This document shows positions 8,928-17,595 of a stretch of 64,000 nucleotides of DNA, piece by piece. Each line of letters starts with the position of its first letter. The first letter of the stretch is position 1. The stretch spans positions 3,776,501-3,840,500 of the forward strand of contig NZ_CP021112.1 of the NCBI RefSeq assembly GCF_002119765.1. Direction: 5' to 3'. This DNA is from Pseudorhodoplanes sinuspersici (lineage in GTDB: Bacteria; Pseudomonadota; Alphaproteobacteria; Rhizobiales; Xanthobacteraceae). The notes beneath the pieces are model-generated. The model saw only the letters and a program-made list of their open reading frames with translations. It did no database searches and was not told the DNA's origin. The position numbers and the translations under genes are program-made.

Positions 8928-9587
8928 ATGCGCAATGGCTTGATATCGATCGCGGCTTTTGCCGCAGCCATCATCTTACCGACACTTCCCGCTGCGGCGC
9001 AGCAAACCGACATGACATTCTTCGTCACGAGCAACGGTCTCGGCAAGGGTGGCGACCTGGGCGGTCTTGACGGAGCCGACAAGCATTGCCAATCGCTGGC
9101 ACAGGCTGCCGGCGCTGGTGGGAAGACTTGGCGGGCTTACCTTTCGACGCAAGGTGCGGGCGCTGTGAATGCGCGTGATCGCATCGGCAAGGGCCCGTGG
9201 CAGAATGCCAAAGGCGTTGTGATCGCCAAGGATGTCGCGGAGCTTCACAACAACAATAACATCAACAAGCAGACCGCGCTCACCGAGAAGGGCGAGGTGG
9301 TCAATGGCCGCGGCGACCAGCCGAACCGTCATGATATCCTCACCGGCTCGGAGCCTGATGGCGTCGCATTTACCGGCAGCAACGACCGAACCTGCGGCAA
9401 CTGGACGAAAAGCGGGGACGGCTCGGCGATGGTCGGCCACCACGATCGCATGGGTTTCGACGAACAACCGCCGGCGAAATCCTGGAATTCGTCGCATTCG
9501 TCACGTGGCCCGGGAGGAGGGTGTTCGCAGGCCGATTTGCGCAGCACCGGCGGTGACGGTCTGCTCTATTGCTTTGCGGCGAACTGA
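8928..9587 (+). CDS. Exported lectin-like (DUF1554-type) protein
   Basis: 219 residues. Start at 8928 is preferred because GGAGG lies six bases before it. A signal peptide ends near ...PAAAQ. The mature part has the pattern TFFVTSNGLGKGGDLGGLDGAD-x-HCQ, KTWRAYLST, a middle region with NRHDILTGSEPDG and C-terminal cysteines (CGNWT, GGCSQ, YCFA). This pattern is shared by secreted proteins related to endostatin/DUF1554 and often annotated as lectins in Bradyrhizobium relatives. Four cysteines could form two disulfides. Role unknown; probably periplasmic or secreted. Confidence 0.75.
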   Translation: MRNGLISIAAFAAAIILPTLPAAAQQTDMTFFVTSNGLGKGGDLGGLDGADKHCQSLAQAAGAGGKTWRAYLSTQGAGAVNARDRIGKGPWQNAKGVVIAKDVAELHNNNNINKQTALTEKGEVVNGRGDQPNRHDILTGSEPDGVAFTGSNDRTCGNWTKSGDGSAMVGHHDRMGFDEQPPAKSWNSSHSSRGPGGGCSQADLRSTGGDGLLYCFAAN

Positions 9588-9677
9588 TTGTCCAATTCGC
9601 GCTGCGGTGCTTTATAGCACCACAGCCCCGCACCCGACCGACGCGTGCGGCGGCTTATTCGCTGGAACGGGGGCCGT

Positions 9678-10388
9678 ATGCGTTACGAACTCTATTACTG
9701 GCCGCAGATCCAGGGGCGCGGCGAATATGTCCGTCTGGCACTGGAGGAAGCGGGCGCCGACTATATTGATGTTGCGCGCAAGCCGCGCGGCGAAGACAAG
9801 ATGCTGCATCTGATGCAATCGCGGGCGGTGAAGACGCCATCGTTCGCTCCGCCCTTTCTCAAGGCCGGCAAGCTGCTCATCGGCCAGACGCCCAACATCC
9901 TTCTGTATCTTGGCAAGCATTGCGGACTGGCGCCGAAGACCGAAGCGGGACGGTTATGGGTGCATCAGTTGCAACTGACGATTGCCGATTTCGTTGTCGA
10001 GATTCACGACACGCATCATCCGATCGGTTCGGGCCTTTACTACGAGGAGCAAAAGCCCGAAGCGGAGCGCCGGGCCGACGATTTCCGGGCTCATCGGGCG
10101 CCTAAATTTCTCGGCTATTTCGAGCGTGTGATCAAGGCGAGCGGCGGGCCTTATTTGACAGGCCGCCGCGTCACCTATGCGGACTTGTCTTTGTTCCAGA
10201 TCGTTGCCGGTCTGAACTATTCCTTTCCGCGGATGATGAAGCGGCAAGCGAGGAAATATCCACATATCCGCAGTCTGCATGATCGTGTGGCCGCGCGTCC
10301 GCGCATCGCCGCCTACCTCAAGAGCGAACGGCGCATTCCTTTCAACGAGATGGGTATTTTCCGCTTCTATGACGAGCTGGATGGATAG
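9678..10388 (+). CDS. Glutathione S-transferase family protein
   Basis: 236 residues. The N-terminal thioredoxin-like half starts MRYELYYWPQIQGRGEYVRLALEEAG, where Tyr/Gln/Arg residues take the place of the usual catalytic Tyr or Ser. The LLIGQTPNILLYLGK segment supplies the glutathione-binding QT/S turn. The C-terminal helical half contains YLTGRRVTYADLSLFQIV, the conserved N-capping/hydrophobic staple region. GGGGG precedes the ATG at 9678. The specific substrate is not readable. A second, unrelated-subclass GST is at 60420-61049. Confidence 0.88.
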   Translation: MRYELYYWPQIQGRGEYVRLALEEAGADYIDVARKPRGEDKMLHLMQSRAVKTPSFAPPFLKAGKLLIGQTPNILLYLGKHCGLAPKTEAGRLWVHQLQLTIADFVVEIHDTHHPIGSGLYYEEQKPEAERRADDFRAHRAPKFLGYFERVIKASGGPYLTGRRVTYADLSLFQIVAGLNYSFPRMMKRQARKYPHIRSLHDRVAARPRIAAYLKSERRIPFNEMGIFRFYDELDG

Positions 10389-10492
10389 GATCGCATCCCA
10401 CCCATCCCACATCTCCAAAATTCGTATCGCCGCGTGAACCTGACGCGGGTCCACCGCAACCAATTCTGGCACATTCCTTAAAGGGGACCTTC

Positions 10493-10840
10493 ATGACCAA
10501 TCTGATCGCGCGGCTCGCCGCAGCCAGTCTCATTTCCGGAGCTCTCATGCTTGCCGCTCAGCCTGCTTTTGCCGACACGCTGTTCAAGATCGTGACCGTC
10601 AAGGACGAAATCATCGTCGGTTTGAACGATACCGAACTTTCCGATTTTGGCGGCGACGCCGGCGGTATCGCCAAGGCGATCGCGTCCAAGGGCTCCCTGA
10701 CACTCTGGCAATATGCGGTGCGCCAGGCAAAGGATGGCGAGCGCCAGATGGCGCCGCTGCAGAAGGTCGGCGTATTGGCCGCGTCCTCGCTGCGGGTTGA
10801 GCCCTACAAGCAGCCATTCAAAGTGCTTCCGCACGAGTGA
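10493..10840 (+). CDS. Small periplasmic protein of unknown function
   Basis: 115 residues. A clear signal peptide (AAASLISGALMLAAQPAFA) with cleavage after Ala27 leaves an ~88-residue mature protein without cysteines. AAAGGGGACC precedes the ATG. No family recognised. It stands alone between a GST gene and a decayed nirK locus. Confidence 0.75.
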   Translation: MTNLIARLAAASLISGALMLAAQPAFADTLFKIVTVKDEIIVGLNDTELSDFGGDAGGIAKAIASKGSLTLWQYAVRQAKDGERQMAPLQKVGVLAASSLRVEPYKQPFKVLPHE

Positions 10841-10999
10841 GCGGCGACTGGCGGACTAAACGTCGTTCGCATCCCGTTCGGCAATCGCTTCGATCCGCAT
10901 CAGGTCGCGGATGGCGACCTTTTGCGATCGAGGGCAAAGGGCACGACGAGTCCGCCTGTCGTTCGAGCTGCGGTCTGCCGCATCATAATCGGCGCGCCG

Positions 11000-11041
11000 T
11001 GACAAAAAACAAATTCGGCCTCCGCATCACGGAGGCCGAAT
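11000..11041 (-). terminator. Intrinsic terminator behind the nirK remnant
   Basis: Read on the minus strand, ATTCGGCCTCCG, a short loop and CGGAGGCCGAAT are followed by TTTGTTTTTTG. It is an intact strong terminator about 20 bases after the stop codon of the nirK remnant, showing that the 3' end of that transcription unit is preserved although the gene is not. Confidence 0.9.
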
Positions 11042-11062
11042 GTCGCGTTCCTCGGTCTCAGA

Positions 11063-11363
11063 TCAGTGCGACAGGGAATTGGCGGATTTCGCCGGGTCGT
11101 GATCCTTGAAGACGTCGTGGTTCTCGGGTCCTTCCACCACCAGCACGCCGGCGAGTCCTTTTCGACGCGGCTCAGGGCGTGATCGACCAGCATGTATTTG
11201 CCGGGGACTTCGAGCTTGAACTCGACCACTGCGGCGCCGTCGGGAGGAACAGTGGTGGTCTGCACGCGCCGGCTGGGCGCGCAACGGCGTGTTGGCGCGT
11301 GCCTCGGCGGGGCCAGCGCGTGGGCAAGGCGCCGTCCTTGACACCCAAGGGGTGCTTCAACAT
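11063..11363 (-). pseudogene. nirK: C-terminal remnant of copper nitrite reductase (nirK)
   Basis: Minus-strand translation gives VQTTTVPPDGAAVVEFKLEV and PGKYMLVDHALSRVEK, then after a one-base frame change GLAGVLVVEGPENHDVFK to a stop. Together this is the C-terminal cupredoxin end of NirK-type copper nitrite reductase. The break is at about 11160: the expected G run in GAAAAGGGACTC has lost one G. Only ~90 residues of an enzyme that normally has about 350 are visible; upstream of VQTTT the sequence no longer aligns in one frame and there is no room for the rest before the divergent FAH-family gene. The terminator behind it is intact. Confidence 0.82.
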
Positions 11364-11401
11364 TGTTCCCCCATAAAACAAACAAGACTAAGGGAAACGC
11401 C

Positions 11402-12397
11402 GTGAAGCTGATCAGTTTTCGCTGGAAGGACCGTGACCGTGTCGGGTTCGCCATTAGTGGCGACCGCTTCGCCGATCTTGGCGAGATTGCGCAAGCGATG
11501 GGTCGCCCGCCATATGCCGACATGATTGCGCTGATCGAAGCGGGGGACGAAGGGCTTGCCTTTCTGCGCGAGGCACAGACCTTCATGCTCGAGCGGCCGG
11601 GTCGTGTGAACGCCATCGATGCAAAAGCCATCGTCTTCCATCCGCCGGTGCGGCGTCCGTCGAAGATCTGCGGTGTCGCGCTGAACAATTCCGCCAGCAA
11701 CGACCGCAAGATCAGCGCGCCCGATCATCCGCTGTTCTTTCTGAAGCCTGCGTCCTCGCTTGTCGGTCATGGCCAGCCGATCGAGGTCTATGACTATTAT
11801 GGCTCCGTCCATCCCGAGCCGGAATTGGCCGTCATCATCGGCAAACACTGCCGGCATGTGCAGGCGAAAGACGCGCTTGATGTCGTCTATGGTTATTCGA
11901 TCATGAACGACATGACCGGCAATTTCATGCGGGCGCAGGACATGGTGCATTACTATGCGCTGTATCCCTCGAAAGACGATCCGAATGTCGTCGAACGGCG
12001 CGAACAGCATCTGTCCTACACCGCACGCTACAAGGGCTCGGACACCTTTGGCCCCTTCGGTCCTTATCTCGTGACGAAGGACGACATCCCCGATCCGCAT
12101 GCGCTCGATGTCCTATGCTGGCACAAGGACGAGCTGATCGCCGAAGATTCGACGCGCTATTACACCTATTCGGTGCCGGACGTGATCGCCTATATCACCC
12201 GATATCATTCGCTGTGGCCCGGCGACGTGATCTCCATGGGCACGGCGTTTCGGCCAGGCAAGGCCGGACGGCGCAGCCTTCATACCGCCAACATCACCGC
12301 CTTTGGTGGGCCGGTCAGCGTGTCCATCACCGGGCTCGGCACGCTGGTCAATCCGGTGAAGCGGATGGACGACGTGGAGGCCCAGGCTGCCGAATGA
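11402..12397 (+). CDS. Fumarylacetoacetate hydrolase family protein
   Basis: 331 residues starting at a GTG with TAAGGGA eight bases upstream. The FAH-fold signature is present: LKPASSLVGHGQPIEV, HPEPELAVIIGKHCRHV and GYSIMNDMTGN, which supply the metal-binding acidic residues. Members cleave or hydrate carbon-carbon bonds in beta-diketo acids (fumarylacetoacetate, acylpyruvates, oxaloacetate or catechol meta-cleavage products). No companion aromatic-degradation genes adjoin, so the substrate is not assigned. It overlaps in direction with the DUF5996 gene 18 bases downstream. Confidence 0.88.
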   Translation: MKLISFRWKDRDRVGFAISGDRFADLGEIAQAMGRPPYADMIALIEAGDEGLAFLREAQTFMLERPGRVNAIDAKAIVFHPPVRRPSKICGVALNNSASNDRKISAPDHPLFFLKPASSLVGHGQPIEVYDYYGSVHPEPELAVIIGKHCRHVQAKDALDVVYGYSIMNDMTGNFMRAQDMVHYYALYPSKDDPNVVERREQHLSYTARYKGSDTFGPFGPYLVTKDDIPDPHALDVLCWHKDELIAEDSTRYYTYSVPDVIAYITRYHSLWPGDVISMGTAFRPGKAGRRSLHTANITAFGGPVSVSITGLGTLVNPVKRMDDVEAQAAE

Positions 12398-12415
12398 TTG
12401 CCGCCGAGGAACGAC

Positions 12416-13363
12416 ATGAGTGTGAACGCGCAAGCCTGGCCTGCCTTGCCTTACACGGACTGGAAGGATAGCTGCGCAACGTTGCACTTGTGGACGCAGG
12501 TCGTCGGCAAGATCCGCCTCGTGCAAACCCCTTGGGTCAATCACTCCTGGCATGTGCCGCTCTATGTCACAGCGCGCGGCCTGACCACATCGCCTGTTCC
12601 CTACAAGAGCAGCGCCTTCCAGATCGATTTTGACTTTGTCGATCATGTGCTGTGGCTGCGCACGAGCGAAGGTCATTATCGTCAGATCATGCTGATGCCG
12701 ATGACGGTTGCCGACTTTTACGGCAACGTCCTGGTCGATCTGAAGCTGCTCGGCATCGAAGTGGCGATCGATACCATGCCGAACGAAATTCCCGATGCCA
12801 TTCCGTTCCCGCAAGACACGGCCCACTATGCCTACGATCCGCAGGCGGCGAATGCCTTCTGGCGCATCCTTCTGTCGACGCATCTTGTGATGTCGCATTT
12901 CCGCACATCGTTTCTCGGCAAGGTCAGTCCGGTGCATTTCTTTTGGGGCAGCTTCGATCTCGCAGTGACGCGGTTTTCCGGACGCAAAGCGCCGCCGCAT
13001 CCGGGCGGGGTGCCGAATTTGCCGGACGCGGTGGCGCGGGAGGCCTATTCGCATGAGGTCTCGAGCGCCGGTTTCTGGCCGGGCGGAGGCGGCATGATCG
13101 AAGAGCCGGCTTTTTATTCCTATGCATACCCCGCGCCGGACGGGTTTTCGGAGGCGAAGGTGCGTCCCGCCGCGGCCTATTTCCACAAGACGCTGGGCGA
13201 ATTCATTCTGCCCTACGAGGCCGTCCGCACGGCGAGTAATCCCGAACAGACGCTGATGGATTTTCTGCAGTCGACCTATGACGCCGCGGCCGATCTCGGA
13301 ACATGGGACCGTAACGCGCTGGAATGCGCGCCTGGTATGCCGCGTCGTCCACGGCCCGTGTAA
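12416..13363 (+). CDS. DUF5996 family protein
   Basis: 315 residues. The start at 12416 has GAGGAA upstream. Conserved blocks are WPALPYTDWKDSCATLHLWTQVVGKIRL near the N-terminus, then WVNHSWHVPLYVTARGLTT and FDFVDHVLWLRTSEG, which match the DUF5996 family of unknown biochemical function. No signal peptide, so cytosolic. It is 18 bases after the FAH-family gene on the same strand and probably in one transcript. Confidence 0.82.
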   Translation: MSVNAQAWPALPYTDWKDSCATLHLWTQVVGKIRLVQTPWVNHSWHVPLYVTARGLTTSPVPYKSSAFQIDFDFVDHVLWLRTSEGHYRQIMLMPMTVADFYGNVLVDLKLLGIEVAIDTMPNEIPDAIPFPQDTAHYAYDPQAANAFWRILLSTHLVMSHFRTSFLGKVSPVHFFWGSFDLAVTRFSGRKAPPHPGGVPNLPDAVAREAYSHEVSSAGFWPGGGGMIEEPAFYSYAYPAPDGFSEAKVRPAAAYFHKTLGEFILPYEAVRTASNPEQTLMDFLQSTYDAAADLGTWDRNALECAPGMPRRPRPV

Positions 13364-13433
13364 GGGCCTTTGCAGACGCCCGCCAATTGCCTAGAACGGC
13401 GCACAGGCAATTTGCAAAGTTATATTCAAATCC

Positions 13434-14228
13434 ATGCTGGACTGGCTGCACGACCTTCCGACCTGGCTTGGCGCTTTGGTGATCGCTGCCGCTTTCGTCG
13501 TTCCGACAATGGTCGGCTCGTATTTTCTCCAGCCCTCGATTGCCCGCCTGTTTCGCGGCGAACGGGATATCAACACCATACTCGGCTTCCTCCTGAACGC
13601 GTTCGCGCTCTATTTCGGCGTCTTGCTGGCGCTGCTGTCGATCGCCGTATTCGAGAACCATAACAGGGCCGAGGACGCCGTCGTGCGCGAGGCGGTCAGC
13701 ATCATCAAGCTGTATCGCGATCTGAACGGCTATCCCGAGCCGGTGCGCACGCAGCTTTCCAATACCCTGAATGAATATGTGGATGAGGCCATCGGCCCCG
13801 GCTGGGTGCTGCAGCAACGCGGCGAACCCAATCCGAAGGAAACAGCCATCATGTTCAAGTTTCATCGCACGGTGGCAGACTTCAAGCCCACGGATACCGG
13901 TTCCAGCATCCATCACGCCGAGATGTTGCGGGCGCTGAACGATTTCATCGAGGCGCGGCGGTTGCGGATTTCGGCCGGCGGCGAGTCGATCCCGAAGATC
14001 ATGTGGTTCATCGTCCTGGTCGGTGCGGTGATGAACGTGTTCGTGATCTGGATGTTTGACCTGCGCCCGTTCACCCATGCCATCGTCGGCGGGACGTTGT
14101 CGTTGTTCATCGGTCTTGTGATTTATATGGTTGCAGTGCTGGACGCACCGTTCAAGGGCACCTACGGCCTCAAACCCGAGGCGATTATCGCCATTCACGG
14201 TCGCGCCGGGATGGATCACCAACAGTAA
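13434..14228 (+). CDS. DUF4239 / bestrophin-like membrane protein
   Basis: 264 residues with two membrane segments near the N-terminus (about 14-34 and 44-68) and two near the C-terminus (about 186-205 and 212-236), separated by a ~115-residue soluble domain containing AEDAVVREAVSIIKLYRDL. This arrangement is that of DUF4239, a family related to bestrophin channels by topology but of unproven function. Stands alone. Confidence 0.75.
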   Translation: MLDWLHDLPTWLGALVIAAAFVVPTMVGSYFLQPSIARLFRGERDINTILGFLLNAFALYFGVLLALLSIAVFENHNRAEDAVVREAVSIIKLYRDLNGYPEPVRTQLSNTLNEYVDEAIGPGWVLQQRGEPNPKETAIMFKFHRTVADFKPTDTGSSIHHAEMLRALNDFIEARRLRISAGGESIPKIMWFIVLVGAVMNVFVIWMFDLRPFTHAIVGGTLSLFIGLVIYMVAVLDAPFKGTYGLKPEAIIAIHGRAGMDHQQ

Positions 14229-14381
14229 ATTCCATTCTTGGCCTGCACCTTGTTGGATTGAAATCTTGTTGGCTGAAATCTCTTGGCGCGGCTGGCTGCG
14301 ACCAGGCCTGGCTCGCAGTTTTGATCGCCTCATGCGCGCTGTTTGAAAGAGCGCGCATGAGCGAGGCCTTCGGCAGCAGCG

Positions 14382-14957
14382 TCAGTCGCACACCCAGACC
14401 TGGCGCCAGCGCAGGCCATAGGGCGTGGCGACGCGCTGCAATTCGTAGCATTCGTCGTCGCCGTAATAGGACGAGTAGTAGGGCGCGCCGTAGGCATACG
14501 CACCGATGAATGGGGCGCCATAAAAGGCGTAGCCATAGCCGCGTCCGCGCCGGTGATAGCGACCGCGATGCCAGTTGCGTCCGCCACCGGCCCACCTGTT
14601 GCCATCCCAGTTGCGTCCACCATCGGCGATACGCGGGCCGCCGCCGCCACGATTGATCGTCACACGTCCGCCGCGCATGCCATCGCCGCTGCGGAATGCC
14701 GGACCACCGCCGCGGAATCCGTCGCCGCCGCCACGGATGGCCATGCCGCCGCCGCGCATACCTCCACCGCCGCCGGCGCGCATGCCACCGCCGAAGCCGC
14801 CGCCTCCACCGCCACCCATGCTCATGCCACCACCGCCTCGGCCGCCTCCGCCTCCACCGCCGCCTCGGCCGCCATCGCCTTTCTGCGCGAAGGCGGGCGC
14901 TGCCGCGAAGGCCAGTGCGCCAGCAAGGGCGATGGCTGTGATTGTCTGTTTGAACAT
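14382..14957 (-). CDS. Gly-rich exported protein, paralogue 1
   Basis: 191 residues. Signal peptide MFKQTITAIALAGALAFA, ending AAPAFAQ. The mature protein is a long Gly/Arg/Met-rich low-complexity region, followed by a Tyr/Gly-rich segment and a conserved C-terminal block with DDECYELQRVATPYGLRW and final VCD. AGGAGAAGCGCA lies upstream of the start. The C-terminal block and the signal peptide are shared with the next two genes, so this is a tandem family. The two cysteines in the C-terminal block are conserved and could form a disulfide. Function unknown. Confidence 0.78.
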   Translation of the reverse strand: MFKQTITAIALAGALAFAAAPAFAQKGDGGRGGGGGGGGRGGGGMSMGGGGGGGFGGGMRAGGGGGMRGGGMAIRGGGDGFRGGGPAFRSGDGMRGGRVTINRGGGGPRIADGGRNWDGNRWAGGGRNWHRGRYHRRGRGYGYAFYGAPFIGAYAYGAPYYSSYYGDDECYELQRVATPYGLRWRQVWVCD

Positions 14958-15134
14958 TGCGCTTCTCCTGACCCAATACGCCCCTATCGCTCTAACGCCG
15001 TCACGAGCGTTTCGGCGCAGACGAAAGCAACATTTTCGTACGATCAAAATACGGGCGGGCGCGGGTGACGGTAAGGCGGAACCATGGCCGCGATCCACCA
15101 TCAGGTGGCCGCGCGGCCATGATCATCATTGCCG

Positions 15135-15767
15135 TCAGTAGCACACATTCTCACGCTGCCACCGCAGGCCTTGGGGCGTCCGGACGCGGACCAGCCGGTA
15201 GCATCCATCGTCGTAATAGCCGTAAGGCACGTCATAAAAGCTGTCGTAGTACGGGTAGCCGTAAAAGGCGAAATTCCGGCGGCCGCGGAAATGGGCATGC
15301 CCGCGACGTCCGTTATGGGCATGTCCGGCGTTGCTGCGCTGCGGACTGGCGTGTCCGCCGAGTGCAGCGACATGACCGCCGGTCCCATGGGCTGCACCGA
15401 AGGCCGAGCGTGCCGTGTCGGACGGCGCGCCTGTAAAGCCGGCACCACCCAGTCGCATTCCGGTGCCGCCATTGTGGAGGCCACCTAAGCTGGCGCCGCC
15501 AAATCCGCTGTGGCCCAGGCCACCGGTATGCAAGCCACCGCCGAGGCCACCACCGTGGAAGCCGCCGCCGAGGTCGCCACCATGGAAGCCGCCGCCGAAA
15601 TCTCCGCCACCGTGGAAGCCACCGCCAAAGCCGCCACCATGAAAGCCGCCGCCGCCACCGAACCCGCCGCCGCCATGGCCGCCACCACCGCCACGCGCGA
15701 GGGCGGGGCCTGCAGCGAGTGCCAGCGCACTGGCAAGGGCAATGACCGTGATCGTTTGCTTGAACAT
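15135..15767 (-). CDS. Gly/His-rich exported protein, paralogue 2
   Basis: 210 residues beginning MFKQTITVIALASALALA, nearly identical in signal peptide to the neighbouring paralogue. The mature part is a GGGFHGG-type repeat region rich in Gly and His (residues ~25-100), then a mixed region with HGTGGHVAALGGHAS, and ends in YDDGCYRLVRVRTPQGLRW and NVCY. His-rich Gly repeats suggest metal binding, but this is inference. Same strand as and ~180 bases upstream of paralogue 1; probably arisen by tandem duplication. Confidence 0.78.
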   Translation of the reverse strand: MFKQTITVIALASALALAAGPALARGGGGGHGGGGFGGGGGFHGGGFGGGFHGGGDFGGGFHGGDLGGGFHGGGLGGGLHTGGLGHSGFGGASLGGLHNGGTGMRLGGAGFTGAPSDTARSAFGAAHGTGGHVAALGGHASPQRSNAGHAHNGRRGHAHFRGRRNFAFYGYPYYDSFYDVPYGYYDDGCYRLVRVRTPQGLRWQRENVCY

Positions 15768-15974
15768 TTGCGCTTCTCCTAATGCGATGCGCCCCCTGCG
15801 TTGATGCCGATGTGCCTTTCGCACAGGGCGCCAACCCGACAATTGAGTTATTGAATGCCGCGTGTCATTTCAGCGGCGCGCGGAAACGCAAGCGCAAGAG
15901 CGGACAAAGGAAGGCAATCGTCGCGCACAACATCGCCGCGCGGCCCCGTCAGGAGAGCCGTGCAGCGATCGAAT

Positions 15975-16337
15975 TTAATTTCCGTAATAGCAGACATTCA
16001 CAGGCCGCCACCGCCATCCATGATGCCGTGTCAGAACACGGACGAGCCGGTAACATCCGTCGTCATAGGCGTATGTATTGTAGATCCCGCTATAGAACGG
16101 GTCGCCGAAATAGGCGAAGACGGCGCCGCCATAGCCATGGTGATGATGTTTGTGACCGTTGCCATGATGATGGTGATGGCCCTGTCCGCCGTTTCCATGG
16201 CCGTGTCCGCCATGACCGCGCGCAAGAACAGGGCCGGTGCCAAGATGCGGTGCGCCGAATGCGGGATGTCCGACGGTCACCGGCGCGCCACGCTTGACGC
16301 CAGCGAAAGCCGATCCATGCAGGTCAATCTCCATCAT
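15975..16337 (-). CDS. His-rich protein, paralogue 3, without signal peptide
   Basis: About 120 residues. A centre of His/Gly (for example GQGHHHHHGNGHKHHHHGYGG) is followed by the same C-terminal block as its neighbours: DDGCYRLVRVLTRHHGWRW and VNVCYYGN. Unlike the other two paralogues no signal peptide can be found in frame; possible starts are GTG at 16361 or ATG at 16337/16334, none with a ribosome binding site. It may be an N-terminally decayed copy or use a different start. The many histidines suggest Ni, Zn or Cu binding. Confidence 0.55.
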   Translation of the reverse strand: MMEIDLHGSAFAGVKRGAPVTVGHPAFGAPHLGTGPVLARGHGGHGHGNGGQGHHHHHGNGHKHHHHGYGGAVFAYFGDPFYSGIYNTYAYDDGCYRLVRVLTRHHGWRWRPVNVCYYGN

Positions 16338-16361
16338 GCGGGATGAGCGAAAAGCGGGCAC

Positions 16362-16708
16362 GCCTGTGCACCCCTGTTCTTTGCGGCGCGGAACGGCATA
16401 TCGCGGGCGATCGATGTCGCGGCGTCGGCCGGCGCATCATTGTGGTGCGTGTCTTTATCAAGAAGACGCAAAAGACTCCGCAACGCGCAGGACACGAGGC
16501 GGTGGGATGGACCGAGCTCATCCCGCGTCCACGGGATTGGTCAGTGATGTTTGCATTCGCTGCGTGAGAGCATGTCAGATCGATCAATTACGTCGAAAAG
16601 TTTCAGCGTAACGCGCTTCGCGCATGACCAAAAATTTAGATGCAACAATACGATCACATCTTATCTCAGGGTCGCATCTCAGATTTTGCATTCTCGAGGA
16701 GGCAATCG
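16362..16708. other. Intergenic stretch without recognised content
   Basis: About 350 bases between the His-rich paralogue and the Dabb-domain gene. I see no convincing coding frame, hairpin or repeat. It should contain the promoters of both divergent units, including one for the Dabb gene, but no element stands out by eye. Confidence 0.4.
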
Positions 16709-17104
16709 ATGAACCACGTATCCGACACAGGCACGATCGCAGCCCATCAGGGCACGTCAAACGCGGCCGCGCACGGGCATATCCATCACGACATCTTCAT
16801 CACGCTGAAAGACAAGAATCCCGACGCCGTTCAGAAGCAACTCGACCTTGGAAAGAAATATCTGGCCAATCATCCTGGAGAGCTGTCGTTCTTCGCGACG
16901 GCGCTGGCGCACGACCTGACGCGTCACAAGCAGGTCGCCTATCTCTTCAATGACGACGGCTTCGACGTGGCCTTTCACATGGTGTTTGCCAATCGGGAGG
17001 CGCATGACGCGTATCAGGTGTCCGATGCGCACGTGAAACACTTTATCCCGCAGAGCAATCCCAACTGGGTGAAGATCCGCGTCTTCGATTCGGTCGAGCG
17101 CTGA
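16709..17104 (+). CDS. Dabb (stress-responsive A/B barrel) domain protein
   Basis: 131 residues. The start is fixed by GAGGAGG seven bases before the ATG at 16709. The body HHDIFITLKDKNPDAVQKQL ... FDVAFHMVFANREAHDAYQVSDAHVKHFI is the Dabb ferredoxin-like alpha+beta fold, often dimeric. Family members are found in stress responses and as small decoupled enzymes; no specific activity can be inferred. No signal peptide. Stands alone. Confidence 0.78.
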   Translation: MNHVSDTGTIAAHQGTSNAAAHGHIHHDIFITLKDKNPDAVQKQLDLGKKYLANHPGELSFFATALAHDLTRHKQVAYLFNDDGFDVAFHMVFANREAHDAYQVSDAHVKHFIPQSNPNWVKIRVFDSVER

Positions 17105-17118
17105 GCGGTCTTGGCGCG

Positions 17119-17307
17119 TTACGGCCTGTTGTTCGGCCGCTTCTCGTCAAAACGTGACGAGAACGCAATCACCGCGACGATAAACACCAGCAGCAGAAGC
17201 GCGACCGACAATTGCACGATGCCGAAATTCGGCGCGTCCTTGGCGACAAGCCAGCCGGCGATGATGCCAGCCGGAATCATGATCAGCCGAATGAGCCAGC
17301 CAAACAC
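17119..17307 (-). CDS. Small two-segment membrane protein
   Basis: 62 residues with two hydrophobic segments (about 2-22 and 30-50) and a charged C-terminus (SSRFDEKRPNNRP). It is convergent with the Dabb gene, 14 bases apart. The upstream AAGGACTAC is a fair ribosome binding site. Small conserved membrane proteins of this shape are common in Hyphomicrobiales; function unknown. Confidence 0.6.
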   Translation of the reverse strand: MFGWLIRLIMIPAGIIAGWLVAKDAPNFGIVQLSVALLLLVFIVAVIAFSSRFDEKRPNNRP

Positions 17308-17444
17308 GGTGTAGTCCTTTCGCGGCTTCGATTTAGTGGCCGCGATCTTAGCGGGGCGATGCGCTTATCGGCAATCGGATCAAGTCCGATATTCCGCAGG
17401 GCTTGATTGCAGATTGTAATGAATCCCGGATTTTGCGGAATTAT

Positions 17445-17534
17445 CCGCTCGTCCCCGCGAAGGCGGGGGCCCAGAGCGTTTAACGCGTGCTCGTTTGTGG
17501 TTTTCTGGATTTCCGCCTCCGCGGGAATGAGCGG
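17445..17534. repeat. Intergenic inverted repeat, 'CCCGCGAAAGCGGG' family
   Basis: CCGCTCGTCCCCGCGAAGGC at the left and CCTCCGCGGGAATGAGCGG at the right pair imperfectly. Related to copies at 7.9, 19.9, 20.7, 23.0 and 51.8 kb. Confidence 0.75.
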
Positions 17535-17595
17535 CGAGTGGTGAGGGCGCGACGTCTCGCAGGCAGTTCGTCTGGCTGTTGCGTGCGATGCCGTG

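Noticed and set aside
10900-11709. 269-residue minus-strand gene
   Set aside because: It joins the nirK remnant out of frame with antisense FAH sequence; the true signal is a frameshifted nirK stub.
13203-14333. Minus-strand frame of 376 residues
   Set aside because: Spans the DUF5996 end and the whole DUF4239-like gene in antisense; no ribosome binding site or family.
14600-15740. Repeated short motifs that look like a CRISPR or minisatellite
   Set aside because: Repeat units are in-frame Gly-codon repeats of exported proteins; no constant spacers.
16340-16587. Small frames upstream of the His-rich paralogue
   Set aside because: No signal peptide or continuity with the paralogue that would show a simple frameshift.
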